The notes under the pieces: generated by a model
The model's input: the letters and a program-made list of their open reading frames with translations, nothing else
Told to the model about the DNA's origin: nothing
The model's database searches: none
Position numbers and translations under genes: made by a program
From: Aulostomus chinensis
Taxonomy: Eukaryota; Chordata; Actinopteri; Syngnathiformes; Aulostomidae
Direction of reading: 5' to 3'
Length of the DNA: 64,000 nt
Assembly (NCBI GenBank): GCA_037954235.1
Contig: JBBMOA010000017.1
Span: 23,324,027-23,388,026, forward strand
Part shown: positions 1 through 14,200 of the stretch, piece after piece
Numbering within the stretch: the first letter of the stretch is position 1
How the letters are laid out: each line of letters starts with the position of its first letter

Positions 1-441
1 GATACACACAGGACTGTATATATGGGGTATTTACAGTTTCTACATATACCCAGACAGTGGAGGTGACTGAGAGCAGCTCATTGGCTCAGTGTGCCAGGCC
101 AAATATGCAGACAGACAGAAGCAGAGGCTTTTTTGGCATCTTTTGGCCACCATAGCTGTTTAATGTTATTTTGTGTTTTGCTTCCTGCGTTTTCTTGCTG
201 CAGCATCCAATTGTCTGGAATCACTTAAGGTTTGTCCTCAAAATGCATTAGCATGATAAGCCACAAGATCGTTTTCAGCAGGATTGTCTCATCCGTTGGC
301 AGCAGTGAAATAGCCTCAGTCTGCCTGCATTTCTGTGTGTGAAAGGGTGTCTTTGTTTTGTACAGTATGTGCAAATGTGTGCTCATTTTTACATTATGTA
401 CACATCGACATCTTAGCCTGCTTTTTATGTGTTTGTTTCAG
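1..441 (+). other. kif6: kif6 intron (3' end only)
   Basis: Partial intron upstream of the first exon seen. It ends with a pyrimidine-rich tract and CAG acceptor at 439-441. I see no other exon or repeat in it. Confidence 0.7.
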
Positions 442-545
442 CTCATAGCGCAGTTGAAGCGGGAGATCCAGTCTCTGAAGGAAGAGCTGGCCATGCTGAC
501 AGGCGAGCAGAGAGAAGATCAGCTAACTGTGGAGGACATCCAGAA
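442..545 (+). CDS. kif6: kif6 exon a (post-motor coiled coil)
   Basis: Acceptor AG at 440-441, donor GTATGT at 546. 104 nt, starts in phase 0 and leaves two bases. Encodes QLKREIQSLKEELAML, then TGEQREDQLTVEDIQ, a strongly charged heptad-like stretch typical of the neck/stalk that follows the kinesin motor. The GEQR motif is shared with mammalian KIF6. Confidence 0.92.
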
Positions 546-2028
546 GTATGTTATCTTGCCTTCCCTGATTCCCCACATAATATGGATATAATGACCTGGG
601 ATGCCTGAGTTTGGATCAGAATGTTCTAGGGGAACTCACAGCAGGCCTTTGGTCAGAGGATGACGGATTGTACAGTGTGTGTGTGTGTGCGTGAAGCCTA
701 GCTGAGCCAGTCAGGATGGGAATCTCCCTGTACTGACCTCTTTTAGCCCTCTCTGTTTACAGTATGCCTACTTTGTTGGACAGTCTTTTGTATTTTTAAT
801 AAGCCTGAGATTCTTGACCAAGTATGTTGCATGATTTATGGTATTCCGGGCTTCACATAACTTATACTTTTGGCTGTGCTCTATTGCTGAGTTGAAGCCT
901 CCTTCACCAAGGCTTAACCAAATCTAATGAAGTTTCCCAGGGCTCCGCTCCAGCCTGCACTGCTATATTTCTTACTGCTATGCTCAAATGGCAGAGGGAC
1001 CTAGGCAGTCAGAGCCAAAGATCAGGCCAGAGGTTCCATCGAAGGCTTGGCACGTCATCCTTCCAGCTCTGATGTATTTACTGTTTCTTGGCTCCTTCAG
1101 TCGGACTTTTTATTATTTCCCCTCTACCCATGTGATTACCCTTGATTCCCCACAGGGAGTATTTAATGATGTCTGTTGTTGTGACCATATTTAGTTTGTT
1201 TTCCAGTTTATCCCTTGACTCATCCCCGATGTTGAACGATGGCACATATTCTGACTTATTTGTTGTTACGTTTCCAGACCTTCCTCAGGCCTTCAGATTC
1301 TTTTCTTTGATGCTCATTGTCTCATAGAATCCCATCCCATTCCCATACAAAAGTCCTTTCCTTCCTAAAGAAAGTACTCCTTTTCTCATTTGCTAGATAA
1401 CAAATCATCTCACGCCTTTGAAAAAAAAAAAGTTGGAAACTTATCAAATTCTCTGTGAAGGATTATGTTTTTTTTCTCTCCCAAAATATTGTAGATGGCG
1501 TTGAAGGGCATTCTCCAAAATCAAACTTTGATTGATTTCAAAACCACAGAAGTCTCGTGGGACCCTGAAACAAGACCGCTGCGTTTGTTTTAAGTTCTTT
1601 GTCGTGTAAACCCAGCGTGTTTCTCCACTGAACTTCTTACCGTGGAAAATGAAGACCGCGTATTGTCGTGCCTACATTGGATCCGTTTGGATGGCTGCCT
1701 CCTGATCTTTCCAGTGGCCGTTTCCAGAACTTGAAGAACCAATGTTTGTACGATCATCCAGTGATAGTTTATCAACAGGCTGGCCCGGTAAAGCCGGAGC
1801 ACACATTTATGTAAATAGTTTTCATTGACCAGGCCCATATTTTAAACCTTAGAAGCACTCCTCAAATGTAGATCTTAACTGTTTGAGGGCCTTTTAAGCC
1901 ACTGCTGAGTGTGAAGGAGAAGGACTGTAACACAGAACGTGGCAAACTCTGATTCAGTGATAATTGGCTACTTGGTGCTGTGTGTCACTGATGATTAAGA
2001 CTGTAAATACCCCAAAATTGACTTAAAG

Positions 2029-2109
<81 letters not shown>

Positions 2110-5100
2110 ATCAGGCTGGAGGAGTTAGTCAAGACCTTTCTGGATGACCCTGGTCCAGAGGTGACACTGTCGTTGGGACCGGACATGAGAAAAATCCAGC
2201 ACTGTTTCTCCCTGCTGAAGGTAACGTTTTTTGTCTCTCACTCCTGTTTTTAGGGCTACACTGATATATTGGGTGTGAGTCCATTCCTGCCGATATCCAC
2301 CTTGTTGACTACCATTAGCCTACTGGCCAATAAGATGGTATTTTCACTGAAAAAGCTTGTGGTTGATTTAGTCGTGAGGCCAATTGGAAATCATAGCTCC
2401 AGATAAAAAAAATTCAAGCCATTTCAATTTGTCACTGGTGAAACACTTTTTCCCAAAGTCAGACTAAAGTCTAGACTCTCTGTGTTTCCCACTCATTTGC
2501 CGTCTAATTAGATGTAAGGTGTGACATTGACATGCTGTCATTAATGTGTGTGTCTATGTGTGTGTGTTTGTTTGCATGAAAGTGAAAAACTAACTTGCAT
2601 ACACACGAGACAGAAGTCTTCATTGTCTTTTTCTCGAGCCTCCTTCGGTTCAGGAAGTGTGGAAGTCTGTAGTTAATGATTAATTATTAGCCAGTGAATA
2701 AGGAAGTTTTAATCACCAAATTCTCTGAATGTTTGATTGGTCATTGGGACATAAAACATAATTCTAAAGGACATTGTAATCACTAATAATAAAAAAGTGG
2801 CAAATAAAATACCTACTAAAATTATGCTGATGTAGGAATATGTTATAAATTTATCACCGAGATTTTTTTTTTTTAATTATTTTTTGCTGTTATATTAAAA
2901 CATGTACGAAAAACAGCGGAGTGCGTTTAAATGACATGAAGCTACCAGTTGTTTGATTGGTCAGCAGGGAGTTTATTGTGTGCAACATTCAGAGATGTTG
3001 GCTGCACTGTTGCTGAATGAGCAGAGAGTGCTGGTTGTGTTCGTGGGCTGTGCTTTGGTTGCAGTTGGAGCAGCTACCAGAAGCAGTTCCAGATCCCACT
3101 CGAGTGTGTGTTTATCTCTCCTTCAGTTTGTTATGGTCCGCGAACTATCTCTTGTTCGGTTTACATTCCTCAGAGCATCACCCCAGTTACACTGGGGTGA
3201 GTCTGTGAAAATTCGGATTTTGTTTAAACTTGATTTCTTTGTTTGGCTTGTCGTTGTGTTCCGTTTAACACTGGGACCTCAGGTATGCCGTGTGTGTCCT
3301 CACACTCAAGTGCTGACACAGAAATAGAAGGTTGTGTCCCCAAAAGTTCTAGGATTGACTCAACCCTCCTTTGTTCTTTTCTCCTCCACGGATTTTTGTA
3401 CATGGCTAAACTGTAGTCCTTCGACGTTTCCAACCTGGAACAGCCTTGAAATGTTAGTTATTGCAGAAAAGGAAAAGAGGGAAACTTGTGGACTATTACC
3501 AAATTTAGAGGAACATCACTGCACAACATATTTTTCAGCTTGTTTACATTCATGGCAATTAGATGATTATTTTTACTGTGGATGTATTAACAGCTGCATG
3601 AGGGAAGTAAGCTGCTTTCTCCTGTATGAACCAGTGATGTGTAAACTTCCCCGAACATCACGCTAATATCACAGGATTGTTTGACATCCCGTTTCACTTA
3701 CAACAGCTGGTTTAAAAGGAAAAGGAACGAGGTTGGTCTGTTAAGTTGGAATTGTATTTTTTTCTACAGAGAATGATTCTGGAAAAGCGAGGTGGATGGG
3801 ATGGTAGTGGTGGAGATGGGCAGGTGTCACCAGCATCACCAGGTGGGGAGGAACAAATTCACGTTCACCACAGTGAAGCAGAGGTGACTAAATTAAAGGA
3901 GATGCTGATGCAACGGGATAACGAGATCAGTATCCTTTGACTGGTGTAACTGCACAGGGTAAGTACCATCCACCACAGGACCAGAACTCTGAAAATCCAA
4001 TCACTACCAGGTCTTCCAACCTTATTGCTCTATGGAGCAGCCACACACGGTGATGTGCAGAGGGCCCTCACATTGCTGCTTGTATGTCGGGTAAGGCTTG
4101 CCTTGCTGGGGTTGTGCACCCCCAAGTTCCCTCTAGCTCAAAACGAGTCAGCCTCAACTACCTGTCCAAATGTGGATTTGTTATACCTTTTCTGAGTTGA
4201 TTCACATTTCATTTGTTGCCTTGAGTATAGTGTAGATGAAAGAGTGGACTGCTGGGCACACGTGTTGGGCAGGGGTAGAGTTTCTCTCCACCACTAGAGA
4301 GAGCCTGGGTTGGATTTCCTGCAGCTGCACTTTCGCTATAAATTCAGTTCAGCGAGTGTTGTTGTTTTGTCTTGTTTATTGTACTATATGGTACACAATG
4401 TATCAGTGAGGAAGCACACTGCAGTTCATACCCTCTCTCTATATATATAAAGAAATAAAGTAAGGTTCAACATAAACACATTTTTGCCTGCATTCAATGT
4501 CACAGTTAAATCACATTTACTGTTGTAAAGAAATATGGTGAAATCTTAAAGGCATTTATATGAAGGAAAGGCTGCTTATGTTATTGCAGGGTTGGATTAC
4601 ACTGCTTCTACATGCACATGAATTCTGGACTTTGAGTGCATTTATCACCCGTCTCCCCAAATTCCCATGAAATGTTGTTTTAATGTGTATGTTTCAATAT
4701 ATCTTCATCTAATGACTGCAGTTAATCATGATTCCTATTCATCACAATTCTGGTATTTACATTTGAATATGATATTTATAATGTCTTTAAGGGATTATTC
4801 TTCCTACATCCCCTCTTGCTGCAGTCTGTCATTAGATCACATCACATTAGTCGGAAAATTGAGATGCCGGCTTGATTATTTACCCACAAAACCTCAGGTC
4901 TCCAGAATAAATAGGATATTATAATGCAAATATTTTACCACAGTATTTTTTTGACCACATATATGAAGTCCCCTTTACTTTACCTCTAAAAATGAAATGA
5001 CCGCTTCACTGACATTATTGCCTTTATGTCTCGCCTTTGTTAAGTTTGTATGCAAAGATGAGAAGCCTCAACTGTCATCCGCTCAGTCCGGGTGGTCTGT

Positions 5101-5254
5101 CTGCAGTGTGTAACTCTATAGTTCGGGTTGACCAAACCTGTAGGCGTGACATCATTTCCAGTCAGGGCCCTAATGACTCTCTAGATTGAGACCACTTCTA
5201 TAACTTCAGCTTGTATCCGTGAGCTAATCACGACGCTTCTATGTCTGAAAAACT

Positions 5255-5290
<36 letters not shown>

Positions 5291-8200
5291 GCTAAAACTG
5301 TTAGTAGAAGTCATTTGGTCCTACCAGGCAATCACAGCAGATCCATAAAAGAAAAGGGTCCTTTCCTGCACTCATGGTTCCTGTTGTGTGCTACCATGTA
5401 TGTGGACTCTGCATGGAGGGGATTCGCCTGGGAACACTTAGCTGACGCTGCTAGATTGATGACACATCCACCATTAACATAATGACAGAGCAACAAGGAA
5501 AACTAACAAACTGCTGACTTTTACTTTGGCGAGGTATGACATGCGTTGCTATAATATGTAGCCATATACAAGTTTCATTATTGAGACTTTGCCAATATTT
5601 GATTAAAGCGAGTTCTTCTTCTAATGCCGCTCAGTGCTTCACGAAGGGAATTAGAAGCTACGTCACCTGACCCTTCTCAAATAATTATCCCTCTCTTACT
5701 GTGAAATCTTTATCTTTGGTTCAGGTTTGAAAGGAGTTTTTGTGTTTGCAGCCATGTACATTTTAAAGAGTATATTCCCTAACAATCTACAAGACGTGAT
5801 CGCCCTTGAAAACATGACCCTGTAGAGCTCCGTCCTAATTTGTATTTAATTCCACTGCCCTCATTATGAAACCATGATTCAACAAATGCTGAGGAAAACA
5901 AGGAATTTTCACCACCAAACAAAGAGGCGAAGATTTATGCAGCATGGGCAGCATGGCTCAGGGGTAGAGTGGCCGTCCAGCAACCAAAGGGTCGCTGGTT
6001 CGATCCTGGACCCCGGTGACCATGTTGAAGTGTCCTTGAGCAAGATACTAAACCCATAATTGCTCCTGATGAGTAGGTTGGCGCCTTGCATGGCAGCCTC
6101 CACCATCAGTGTGTGAATGTGTGTGAATTGGTGAATGAGACGACACTGTAAAGCGCTTTGAGTGCCGCTAAGGTAGAAAAAAGCGCTATATAAAATTGAG
6201 TCCATTTACCATCCATTTTATGCTGAAATGTGACAAAAAAAAGAAGTGTCTGTTCGTACGTTTAGGATGAACAAAGATGAATGTCTTGTTGTCTGACTTT
6301 GGTTCTCTCTTGCTCTTTCCTCCTGCCTTCCTTTCTTTACCTCTTCATCTGCCTTCTCCACAATTGTAATTCCCTCCTCCCTCCTTCCCTCCATTTCTTT
6401 TCCCTTCCTTCTTCACTGTTTAAATCCAAAGAGAGAATGAAAATTCCAGTCAACATTTTTGTGAGTAAAACCTCTGCCTTTAGAGCAGAGGAGGCAACAC
6501 ATGGATACACAGTCAATGTTTTCTCTGCATGCAATGATTCCGGGTCTCCTGATCCTGCCCTGTGGGGTGAACTCTTTGTGGCCCTCCTCCAGTGGTCCAT
6601 TACAAGGCTGCAAGCTGGTTACAGGTTTCTCAGTCTAAGGTGAGAGGGTCCTGCAACTGAACCGCTGAGCCTTTACTGCTGCACTAAAGGTTGAATTAAT
6701 GCACACGACCCCATCAAAGGTTTCTTTTGAGCCAGCTGTGGAAAGAATGAAGGAGATCTTTACCCTTAGGAAACAAGAAAGTAAAGCTTTTGACCTCTAC
6801 CCTGGAAACATATCCCTCCTCCCCGTTAGGGGTCAAGAGCTGGCTCGAGCGGCAGGTGGTCAACAGACGTGCCAGCAGCCTCGGGCAGGAAACCCCAGTC
6901 CATGGGGCAAACACTGCTTTGTGGCAGGGGCATGGAGAAATCAACTCTCCTGCCCTGGGGGAAGAAGAAGTGTGCAGCCTGACAGTTGGAGCCTCTCCCC
7001 TCCCAAACCGAGCCCCATAGTTTATGTTCCAGAGGGCCCGGTGAGTCTCTCTCCTCACATTCAGGAGGAGGAAAATTTAGGGTTAGCAGGTTACACAGTG
7101 TCACCAAGCACTCCCGTCTGGGCCATCAGAGGGTGAAATGCTTCCAGAAAAAACAGAGTGAAAACATGGCTGCCTGTGGTGTTCACCCATGGGCTTTGTC
7201 CGGTACTTCTCGGTGGTGCCTAGGACACAAAATAAGATCTCTGTTTAACAAACATGCATGCTGCTCGATGAGTGAGTGTTAACTGCAATAGCAGGGGTTT
7301 CTTAGATTATATTCTTGGCGATTGTTTAGCGTGATTTACTAACATCTTTATTATGGGGAGGCAATTTTAGTCAGCCAATTTAATATCTAGACATCCACCA
7401 GATGGACTGGGTCAAAAATCCCAACTCATAAATGCCTATCACCATCTGAAAGTTTGATTTGAATATCTCTGGGACTCAGCAAGCTTGATATATAATCATC
7501 GTCACTTTGTGAATATGCAAACACACAGCCAGTGAAAAATATAAGGTTTCCGCTGTTTGTTTCTTTCTGTCATGTGATGATTACTTTGTCAGCTGCATAG
7601 CCTCCAGGGTCTTCGGGGAACTATTTGGCCATAAATCAGCTTAGTTCAATTTGCTTCCAGCTGCAAATGCACACTGTTTTTACATATATGGAAATGAGTC
7701 CTCATTAAAGTAAATTGCTCAAATTGGTCAATTATTTGTACGAAAAAGTTTTTTTTTTCTTGGTGTTGAATTAAACTCACACCTAAATAATCATGATTTA
7801 ATTGTCTTGAAAGACAATGAGTAATTTTGGAGGGATACAGTGCTTCACCGAAAAAGTGTATTGTGCCCTTCAAGTTCTCAGAATAGGTGTCTTGAGCTAT
7901 GAGAGATGTATTTTCCCCCTCCGTCGCATGTTGGTGACTTGCTGACTGTTGGTGCTGATTCTCATCCCTGCCGTTTCACATTCGGCTGCGAAGTGCCCCA
8001 GCAAGAGGTCGTAGCTTGATGGAGCTAAGAGGACCACATCATCTGGAAAAAGCAGAGACGACCTCATCCGGCCGCCAAGCTCGACCCCCTCCACCAGCCG
8101 GCTGCGTCTAGCAATTCTGTCCATAAAAGTTATGAACAGAACCGGTGACAAAGGGCAGCCTTGGCGGAGTTCAACCCTCACTGGGAACAAGTCTGACTTA

Positions 8201-11200
8201 ATGCCGGCAACGCAAATCCCGTACCCCTCTAGGCTGGGTACAAAACCTCCTAGTTCTTCTTTCCATGAAGGGTCTTTTGAACCGTTCCTCGTCTGGCCCT
8301 TCACCTTTGACCAGTCTGCCTGGGGTGACCCTACCAGGGGCAAAGTGCCCCCGACAGCATAGCTCCGAGGGTCATTAGGGCACTCAAACTCCTCCACCAC
8401 GATAAGGTGACGGTTACAGGACGATTCCTGTCAGAATAATTTTGAGGACTAAACAGTGGTCTCCCAAAGTTTTATGGCCCCCCACCCCCCCACCCCCATC
8501 CTCTTAAATGTAATTGCTGCCTTGTTGGAGAATGAAAAGAGCCATGATTACGGCTGGTCTGTGTCACTTTAACATGAATATACGTTCTCAATTGGCAGGA
8601 AAAGTGATGTTGTCATTTTTCTTGGTCTCAGTGGTTGACTTCTTGTACTTAACGCAAGCTCTGGAAAGACAGAGGGGCAGATGGCCAGACTGGCACTGAC
8701 AGATCCGCCAACATCCTCAGGCAACTGGGCAAAGGGTAAAACCGCAGTAATATATAAGGCCCTCTTTAAACTAGACGACACAAAAGCTGATTTTTTAGTA
8801 GATGTCATATTAGTGGCTTCAGCCTTGAAGACAATTAAATGTTTGCTTTTACTTATATTGTACAGCACATTGCAAATGGAGCAACTTGTGGCATTGCACC
8901 TTCGCCAGCTTTGGTCATTTTAAAGGCATTTACTTTATTTCCTGTAATGTCTGCTTTATTGGACAGTATAATAGAGAGTGACAAGAAAGATGTGAAGGAG
9001 GGATTGAATGTACATCATGACCGCAATATTTTGAGTGCAAGGGTTGTGAAGCGGCTCACTGATCCAATGTGCAACCCCCAAGATGCTTCCAACATACACT
9101 AGACTTCTGCAGTCGTGTTCGGCATAAATGAAGATATCAGATGCCAGAAATCTCAATGATGGGAAAACCTGGTGAACAACACGCTGGAGTAATAACTTGT
9201 GTTGAACAATGACACAGAATCCACAGATACAGACGTATTTCTCTGTAGAAGCTGGCTTCTATGGGTCATTTTCAATTGTGTTGGGTTTATATTTTGGCAG
9301 TTTTGAAGAGTCTGTCAGTCAGTTTCATTGGAAAGTGTAATTGGAGACACGGCTCCTTCATGCTATTGTTCCCACTGACACCCCCCCTTTGTATTGGCTG
9401 ACAGGAATATGAATTAAGTTCTCCTGATCCTTCAAAAGTACATCAATTCATCATCCAAAATAATGACATTCTGACTTTTGTGTGTGTCGAACATCCTAAA
9501 TTATCTGGTGACCGCCGCAGTTACAGTCTGGCCACAACTAGACATCTGCTAATGTCATGATAGAACCGCACTTGAAGAATAGGCTAATGTGTTGACTCGA
9601 AATTATGGGTTGTGATTAGACCATCAAACATACATTTTAGTAGAAAAACAGGCGGATCAGGCAGAAGCTGAATGAATATTTCATGGGATTTAAATGTTTT
9701 ATTCATAGGCTTAATGTATACAAACTATACATGGGAAGGCTTTTTTTTCTTTTTTCAAAAGCACTCTGTTGCCTCTTGAATCCATAACAAGCTCTGATTC
9801 CTTACTGTTTGTTGGCATTTTTTAAGACAATATTTTCTTATTTTGAATTGACCGTTGCTTTTCTTGTGCAGTTCCAGTGAAAACATTTATAATGTCCTCA
9901 AATATTTCACAATTATTTAGAAGTGACATAATTTATGGAACAGCGTATTCCAGTAAGATTTTTTTTTTTTCTGAACTTAGCCTTTTCCAGTAAACACGTG
10001 TTGGACATTTGGAGCAATCTTTGGACACGTATCCGACATATTTGGAATTTGAGTCACTGGTTGGGGTTCTTTACAACAGTTTATGACCTTGCTGCACTCC
10101 TTGTAGACCGCTAAAAGCGATATAATTCTCTGGTCTGATCTAACTTCCCAAGACACATCCAAAGTCTTATTGATAAGTGAGTCATGACTCTCAAAATCAC
10201 TGACTCAATTGATTTTACTTGAAAAAAATAAATAAATGAATAAATCAGCAGACAGACGCGATGTTGCATTGCTAGGCTATCGAGTCTTGATGTGCAAAAA
10301 TTGAAAGACAGTTGATTTTTATACCTTGAAAACTTTCATTTTAATTACTGTATGACACAATAGGGTGTTATCATGTGATATATAAAAAAAACCCTCCATA
10401 CTTGGATTTACTGAACCACACGAAGCCCATTTAGTCACGTTTAAAGAATTTCTTTGAAAATAGACATTTAACAATCCGTACTGAATATGATATATACTCA
10501 CAGGTATGTCAGTCGTCAAGAAAAAAGGCTGTCTCAGGTGGATTTACTGTCAGATCTGATCCCAGTGGATCATCAGGCCAGTGGATCATCCTGCGCCGTG
10601 AATCACATGATCTTTTGTCTCCGCTGACTATCTCAACTGTGGATGCAGGAGAAACTGATTGCACACGTGCTGAAACGACGAGTAGCTCAACCTTTCCCTG
10701 TAAACACCAATCTACTGCCCACACGTGTTGAACGTGTACTCCAGGTAGTTTTAGTTGTAGTACCACGTGTCTGTTTCAGAGTAAAATTGAGGGTAACTCA
10801 AACTATTGAGTGAGGGAACGCAAACTAGTTCCACACTGATGATTCCAAAGAAGAGGAGGGAGGTTCTAGTTTGGTTGATGCATCTCCACCTTTGGCAGTG
10901 ATCATGGTGGCTTGGCTGCAGCTGCTACTTTCTAATGCTGGAGGCAGCATCCCTGTCTCTATGTTTGGTGTTTTATATTAAGTTTTACCTCAGATGCCTG
11001 CTGGACAGACCTGTTTAAATAGGTGTGGGTAGGGACAAAACTTGAAAACCATCAGAAAAATACCGGGAGCAAAAAAATGAATCACAGTGGAATATTGACT
11101 GCATGCAAATATAATTATTCTCGCTTTCAACCAGTTTGTTCTCTGCAAGAACGATCTGTCATCCTCACCAGTCATGCTAACACAACTACACTCTACAGGT

Positions 11201-14200
11201 CCAGCAATGGTGTGCTGAAGCATAGCGACCAGGCATCAATTTGATAATGAAATTTAACAATAACAAAGAAATCTGTGCTCTGCTCAATGCATCATCGTGA
11301 AAAAGCATGCGAGATCAGCTGAAAGCAGTTTGAACAGGAGGCAGTTGATCAAATACAGAGCGGGACTGCGATGTTGGAAGCAAAGTTTGGTGCGTGGAGC
11401 AAAGGAAGCGATTATAGTAAATTGTCCTAATGCATGGAGACAGAGCATATGGAGAAGTGAGACATGTCATGGCAGCACAAGTGTGAACAGGATCTAAGCG
11501 GCAGTTCTAGCATTTCAGCCTCCTCTTGTAGCCACTCCATTACTCTCTGTCACACTCACACAAGTGCACCCAGGCATGCATACGTATCTGCTCTTGGACT
11601 CAAGTAGACAAACACATACAGCCTCATCAGCGGGAGAAGATTTCGTGGAATCTTGGCAGGGTCTCCGCAGCCTCTCTGGCTCCTCTTCTCTCCACTGATT
11701 CATCCCAGACCGTGACATCTACCCAAACCTGTAATGTCAGACACTGAGCACATGTCAGCACCCTGCCGTTATTAAACGCCAACCATGTAGTCCTGCTGCC
11801 TGAAGGAAGTCACCATGCATGCTTCCCTCTTCCTGCAGGGAAAGAGACATTTCTGAGAATATTTCAGGTGCACAGTGTTGATTCGTCCTTCCAATTTGTG
11901 AATCGTTCAACACCTGAGTTTGCAGATTCGGTTGTGTGAAATGAATCTTTCCTCGCTCTCTTCTCTCTCAAAGCAAAGACCAGTATTCTCCTTAACTCAG
12001 TGCCTACAGGTATCCTGGTTAAGATTTTGAAGAAGGAGAAAAAAAGGGCCCAGGATGCTGTTGCTCAGCTTGCACATATCAGTGAACAGAGTTCCTCGAG
12101 CTTGTCTACAATACCGCTGCAGGAGGAGGGAAACAAGGACCCCATCACAGCTGATCCTGGAGGAAGAGCTATACAGTACATGAGAAGAGGTACTTTCAGA
12201 AGTATTTTTACAGGTATCCGCAGTCTAAGTGAAGGGGTTTAAACTGATTTCAGGTTGGAATATGATGATGGTGTTTGCATGTGTATGGGGTTGTTCCTTC
12301 GCACCTTACCAGGCTTGGCTTAGGGCAACACTGCGAACAAAAAGTGTATCTTCTCTTTCAGGAACTCACAAATGCGCACTCTCCAAGATATTATTTTGCT
12401 CTCCTGCTTTATTGTGACTCCAGGTTGTAGGAAGAGACAACCGCATATATAACAGCAAACGTCTCGACCGAGTCCAAGTCCTCTTTATCCAGCCGTATAC
12501 TCAGTGATCCAAAAACTTGTTTCAGCCAAACAATATATACTGCATATAACCCTTCTCAAGGCTGCCGTGCAGATAGAGGATGTGGTTTATGACGATGATT
12601 GGCCATTGGTGAGTAGATTTTGTTATTAGCTGCCACCAATCCTGTATTTTTACTCTGGATGGAAGGTATTCTAAAATTCTTCATGAGGATAAGCAATATT
12701 TTCTTGTGTTGTCTGGTGTTGTTCAGTTGTGTAAACCTGACAGGTTCGGTTTATCCAAGTCGTGTGGATTTCTGCTTTTGTATTTGTGTGCGTCAGTGTT
12801 GCATTCCCTCCAAAGGAAATAGGCCGTTAGGAAATTAGGTGAATGTCACATCTACACCTCAGGACCAGAGTTCCTCAGCGCTGCACCGTCGCTGCTCCCT
12901 GCTACTAAACGTAAGAATTAGTCATGCCTCTAATAAAGAGGTTTATGCTTTTGTTTGCGGATGTTGTCTCAGTAAACCTGACAGCCAGTCTGTCTGAGCT
13001 GCAAGACCCAATGAATTTTTGATAAATTAGGCGCGAAGAGTTCAGCCAGGTGATCTACCTCCTCTGGAATGTGGGTAGCTCATTGTGGTCGTGCTCATTT
13101 TTTGTGTGCCTCCTGAGGTTGCCTCTGGAGCATGACAAATCCTTGATTTCTGGATTTACTAGCATGAGTCTGGTCTCCCAGTGCTCCCTACGCTGCCGTA
13201 CTTCTAAACATCATCAGTGAGATTGCATGTTTCTGAGGTTCCTCTTCGGGGGGGCGGGGGTCACTGAGGTGGCCCGCTCATCGGGTCAACAAAGTAGCAT
13301 TAGACAGCAGAGTTTAACCAGCTATTTGTTGCTGATGACTTTAAAACCTATAATACTCACTGGAACATGAAGCAGAGATCAGGGGCCAAGAATGCAGCGA
13401 TGTAAACACAGGAGACAGCATTCAGAAAGGAGCAGGATAACAAACCTGGACCGTCTACGTTAGAGAAAACGTCAGTTCTGCTCAGAGGAAACGTGTCCAT
13501 TTCAAGTAAAAGCCAACTGCCAAATGCCGCATTTGTTTATATTCCCCTTTTCTAATACAATAATATCTCTTAGAAGGAAACTGCTGGAAGTTATTTATAT
13601 GGTGAATTTGTACATAGGGGGGAAAAAAGGCAGTCTGCGTCATGTAGTTCCAGCGTCTGACAGATTACAGTCGCATGTGTCTTTAATTTCGAGTGCCATC
13701 ACAGTGTTGCAGTTGTTCAGGTTATCTCCCTGTTGTTTTCCACGGAACATCCAATCTAGAACTGTATATCATAATGTCACCAGGAGAAAAAACATGGAAG
13801 CCAGCAGCGCAAGTAGCAGAGACTTATGACTGTAACTCTGGGATTGTCGCTGCTCTTTTAACCTGTTGGACATGAATTCACCTTAAACTCGTCAGGAATG
13901 CAGAGGTCGCTGAAGTCAAGCGAATCAAGCTCGGAGACATGCTCTGTAGAAGCATATATTTGACTTTTCCTGCTTAATTTTGGTTAAGTGGAGCCTTAAG
14001 TGTGATGATAAACCTGAGCCCTGGTAACGAGCTCAGTGGTAGCCATCAGGCAGTGGGGTCTGAGCCAGCAGCTCATCAAACTGAGGCTGCGCTCCTGTCT
14101 GTGCTAACCACAGCTCCCTCATCCTTCTTGACATTTTTGTGTAATGGTGCCCAGTGCGGTAATAAGGCCAGTGAAGGGGTAATTGCAAACAGGGTCTCTG

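Larger units (their letters stand above)
3930..12009 (+). other. kif6: kif6 intron c-d (8 kb)
   Basis: Large intron. Holds a (CA)n tract (5256-5288), a tRNA-derived SINE (5941-6216), a foldback-element terminus (about 7841-7920) and an antisense LINE reverse-transcriptase fragment (about 7897-8400). Open frames at 6281-7282 are pyrimidine-rich or shadow frames with no recognisable homology. I saw no further kif6 exon, and the frame from exon c to d needs none. Confidence 0.8.

Noticed and set aside
2953..3666. Two adjacent open frames of 124 and 110 codons
   Set aside because: No recognisable domain, no matching splice sites, and the kif6 frame passes directly from exon b to exon c.
5950..6015. 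tRNA-like A and B boxes suggesting a tRNA gene
   Set aside because: The 3' half of a cloverleaf is absent and the sequence continues into a SINE body with target-site duplications.
6281..7282. Cluster of overlapping ORFs on both strands
   Set aside because: Pyrimidine-rich and GC-richer intronic DNA; overlapping frames on both strands with no homology or splice support.
8132..8362. Plus-strand ORF opposite the LINE fragment
   Set aside because: Antisense shadow of the reverse-transcriptase reading frame.
12573..12608. Possible micro-exon (IEDVVYDDDWPL) with CAG acceptor and GTGAGT donor in kif6 intron d-e
   Set aside because: It does not fit the phase: exon d leaves one base and exon e supplies two, and inserting it creates a stop (GGTTTATGA). 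No KIF6 block is missing here.
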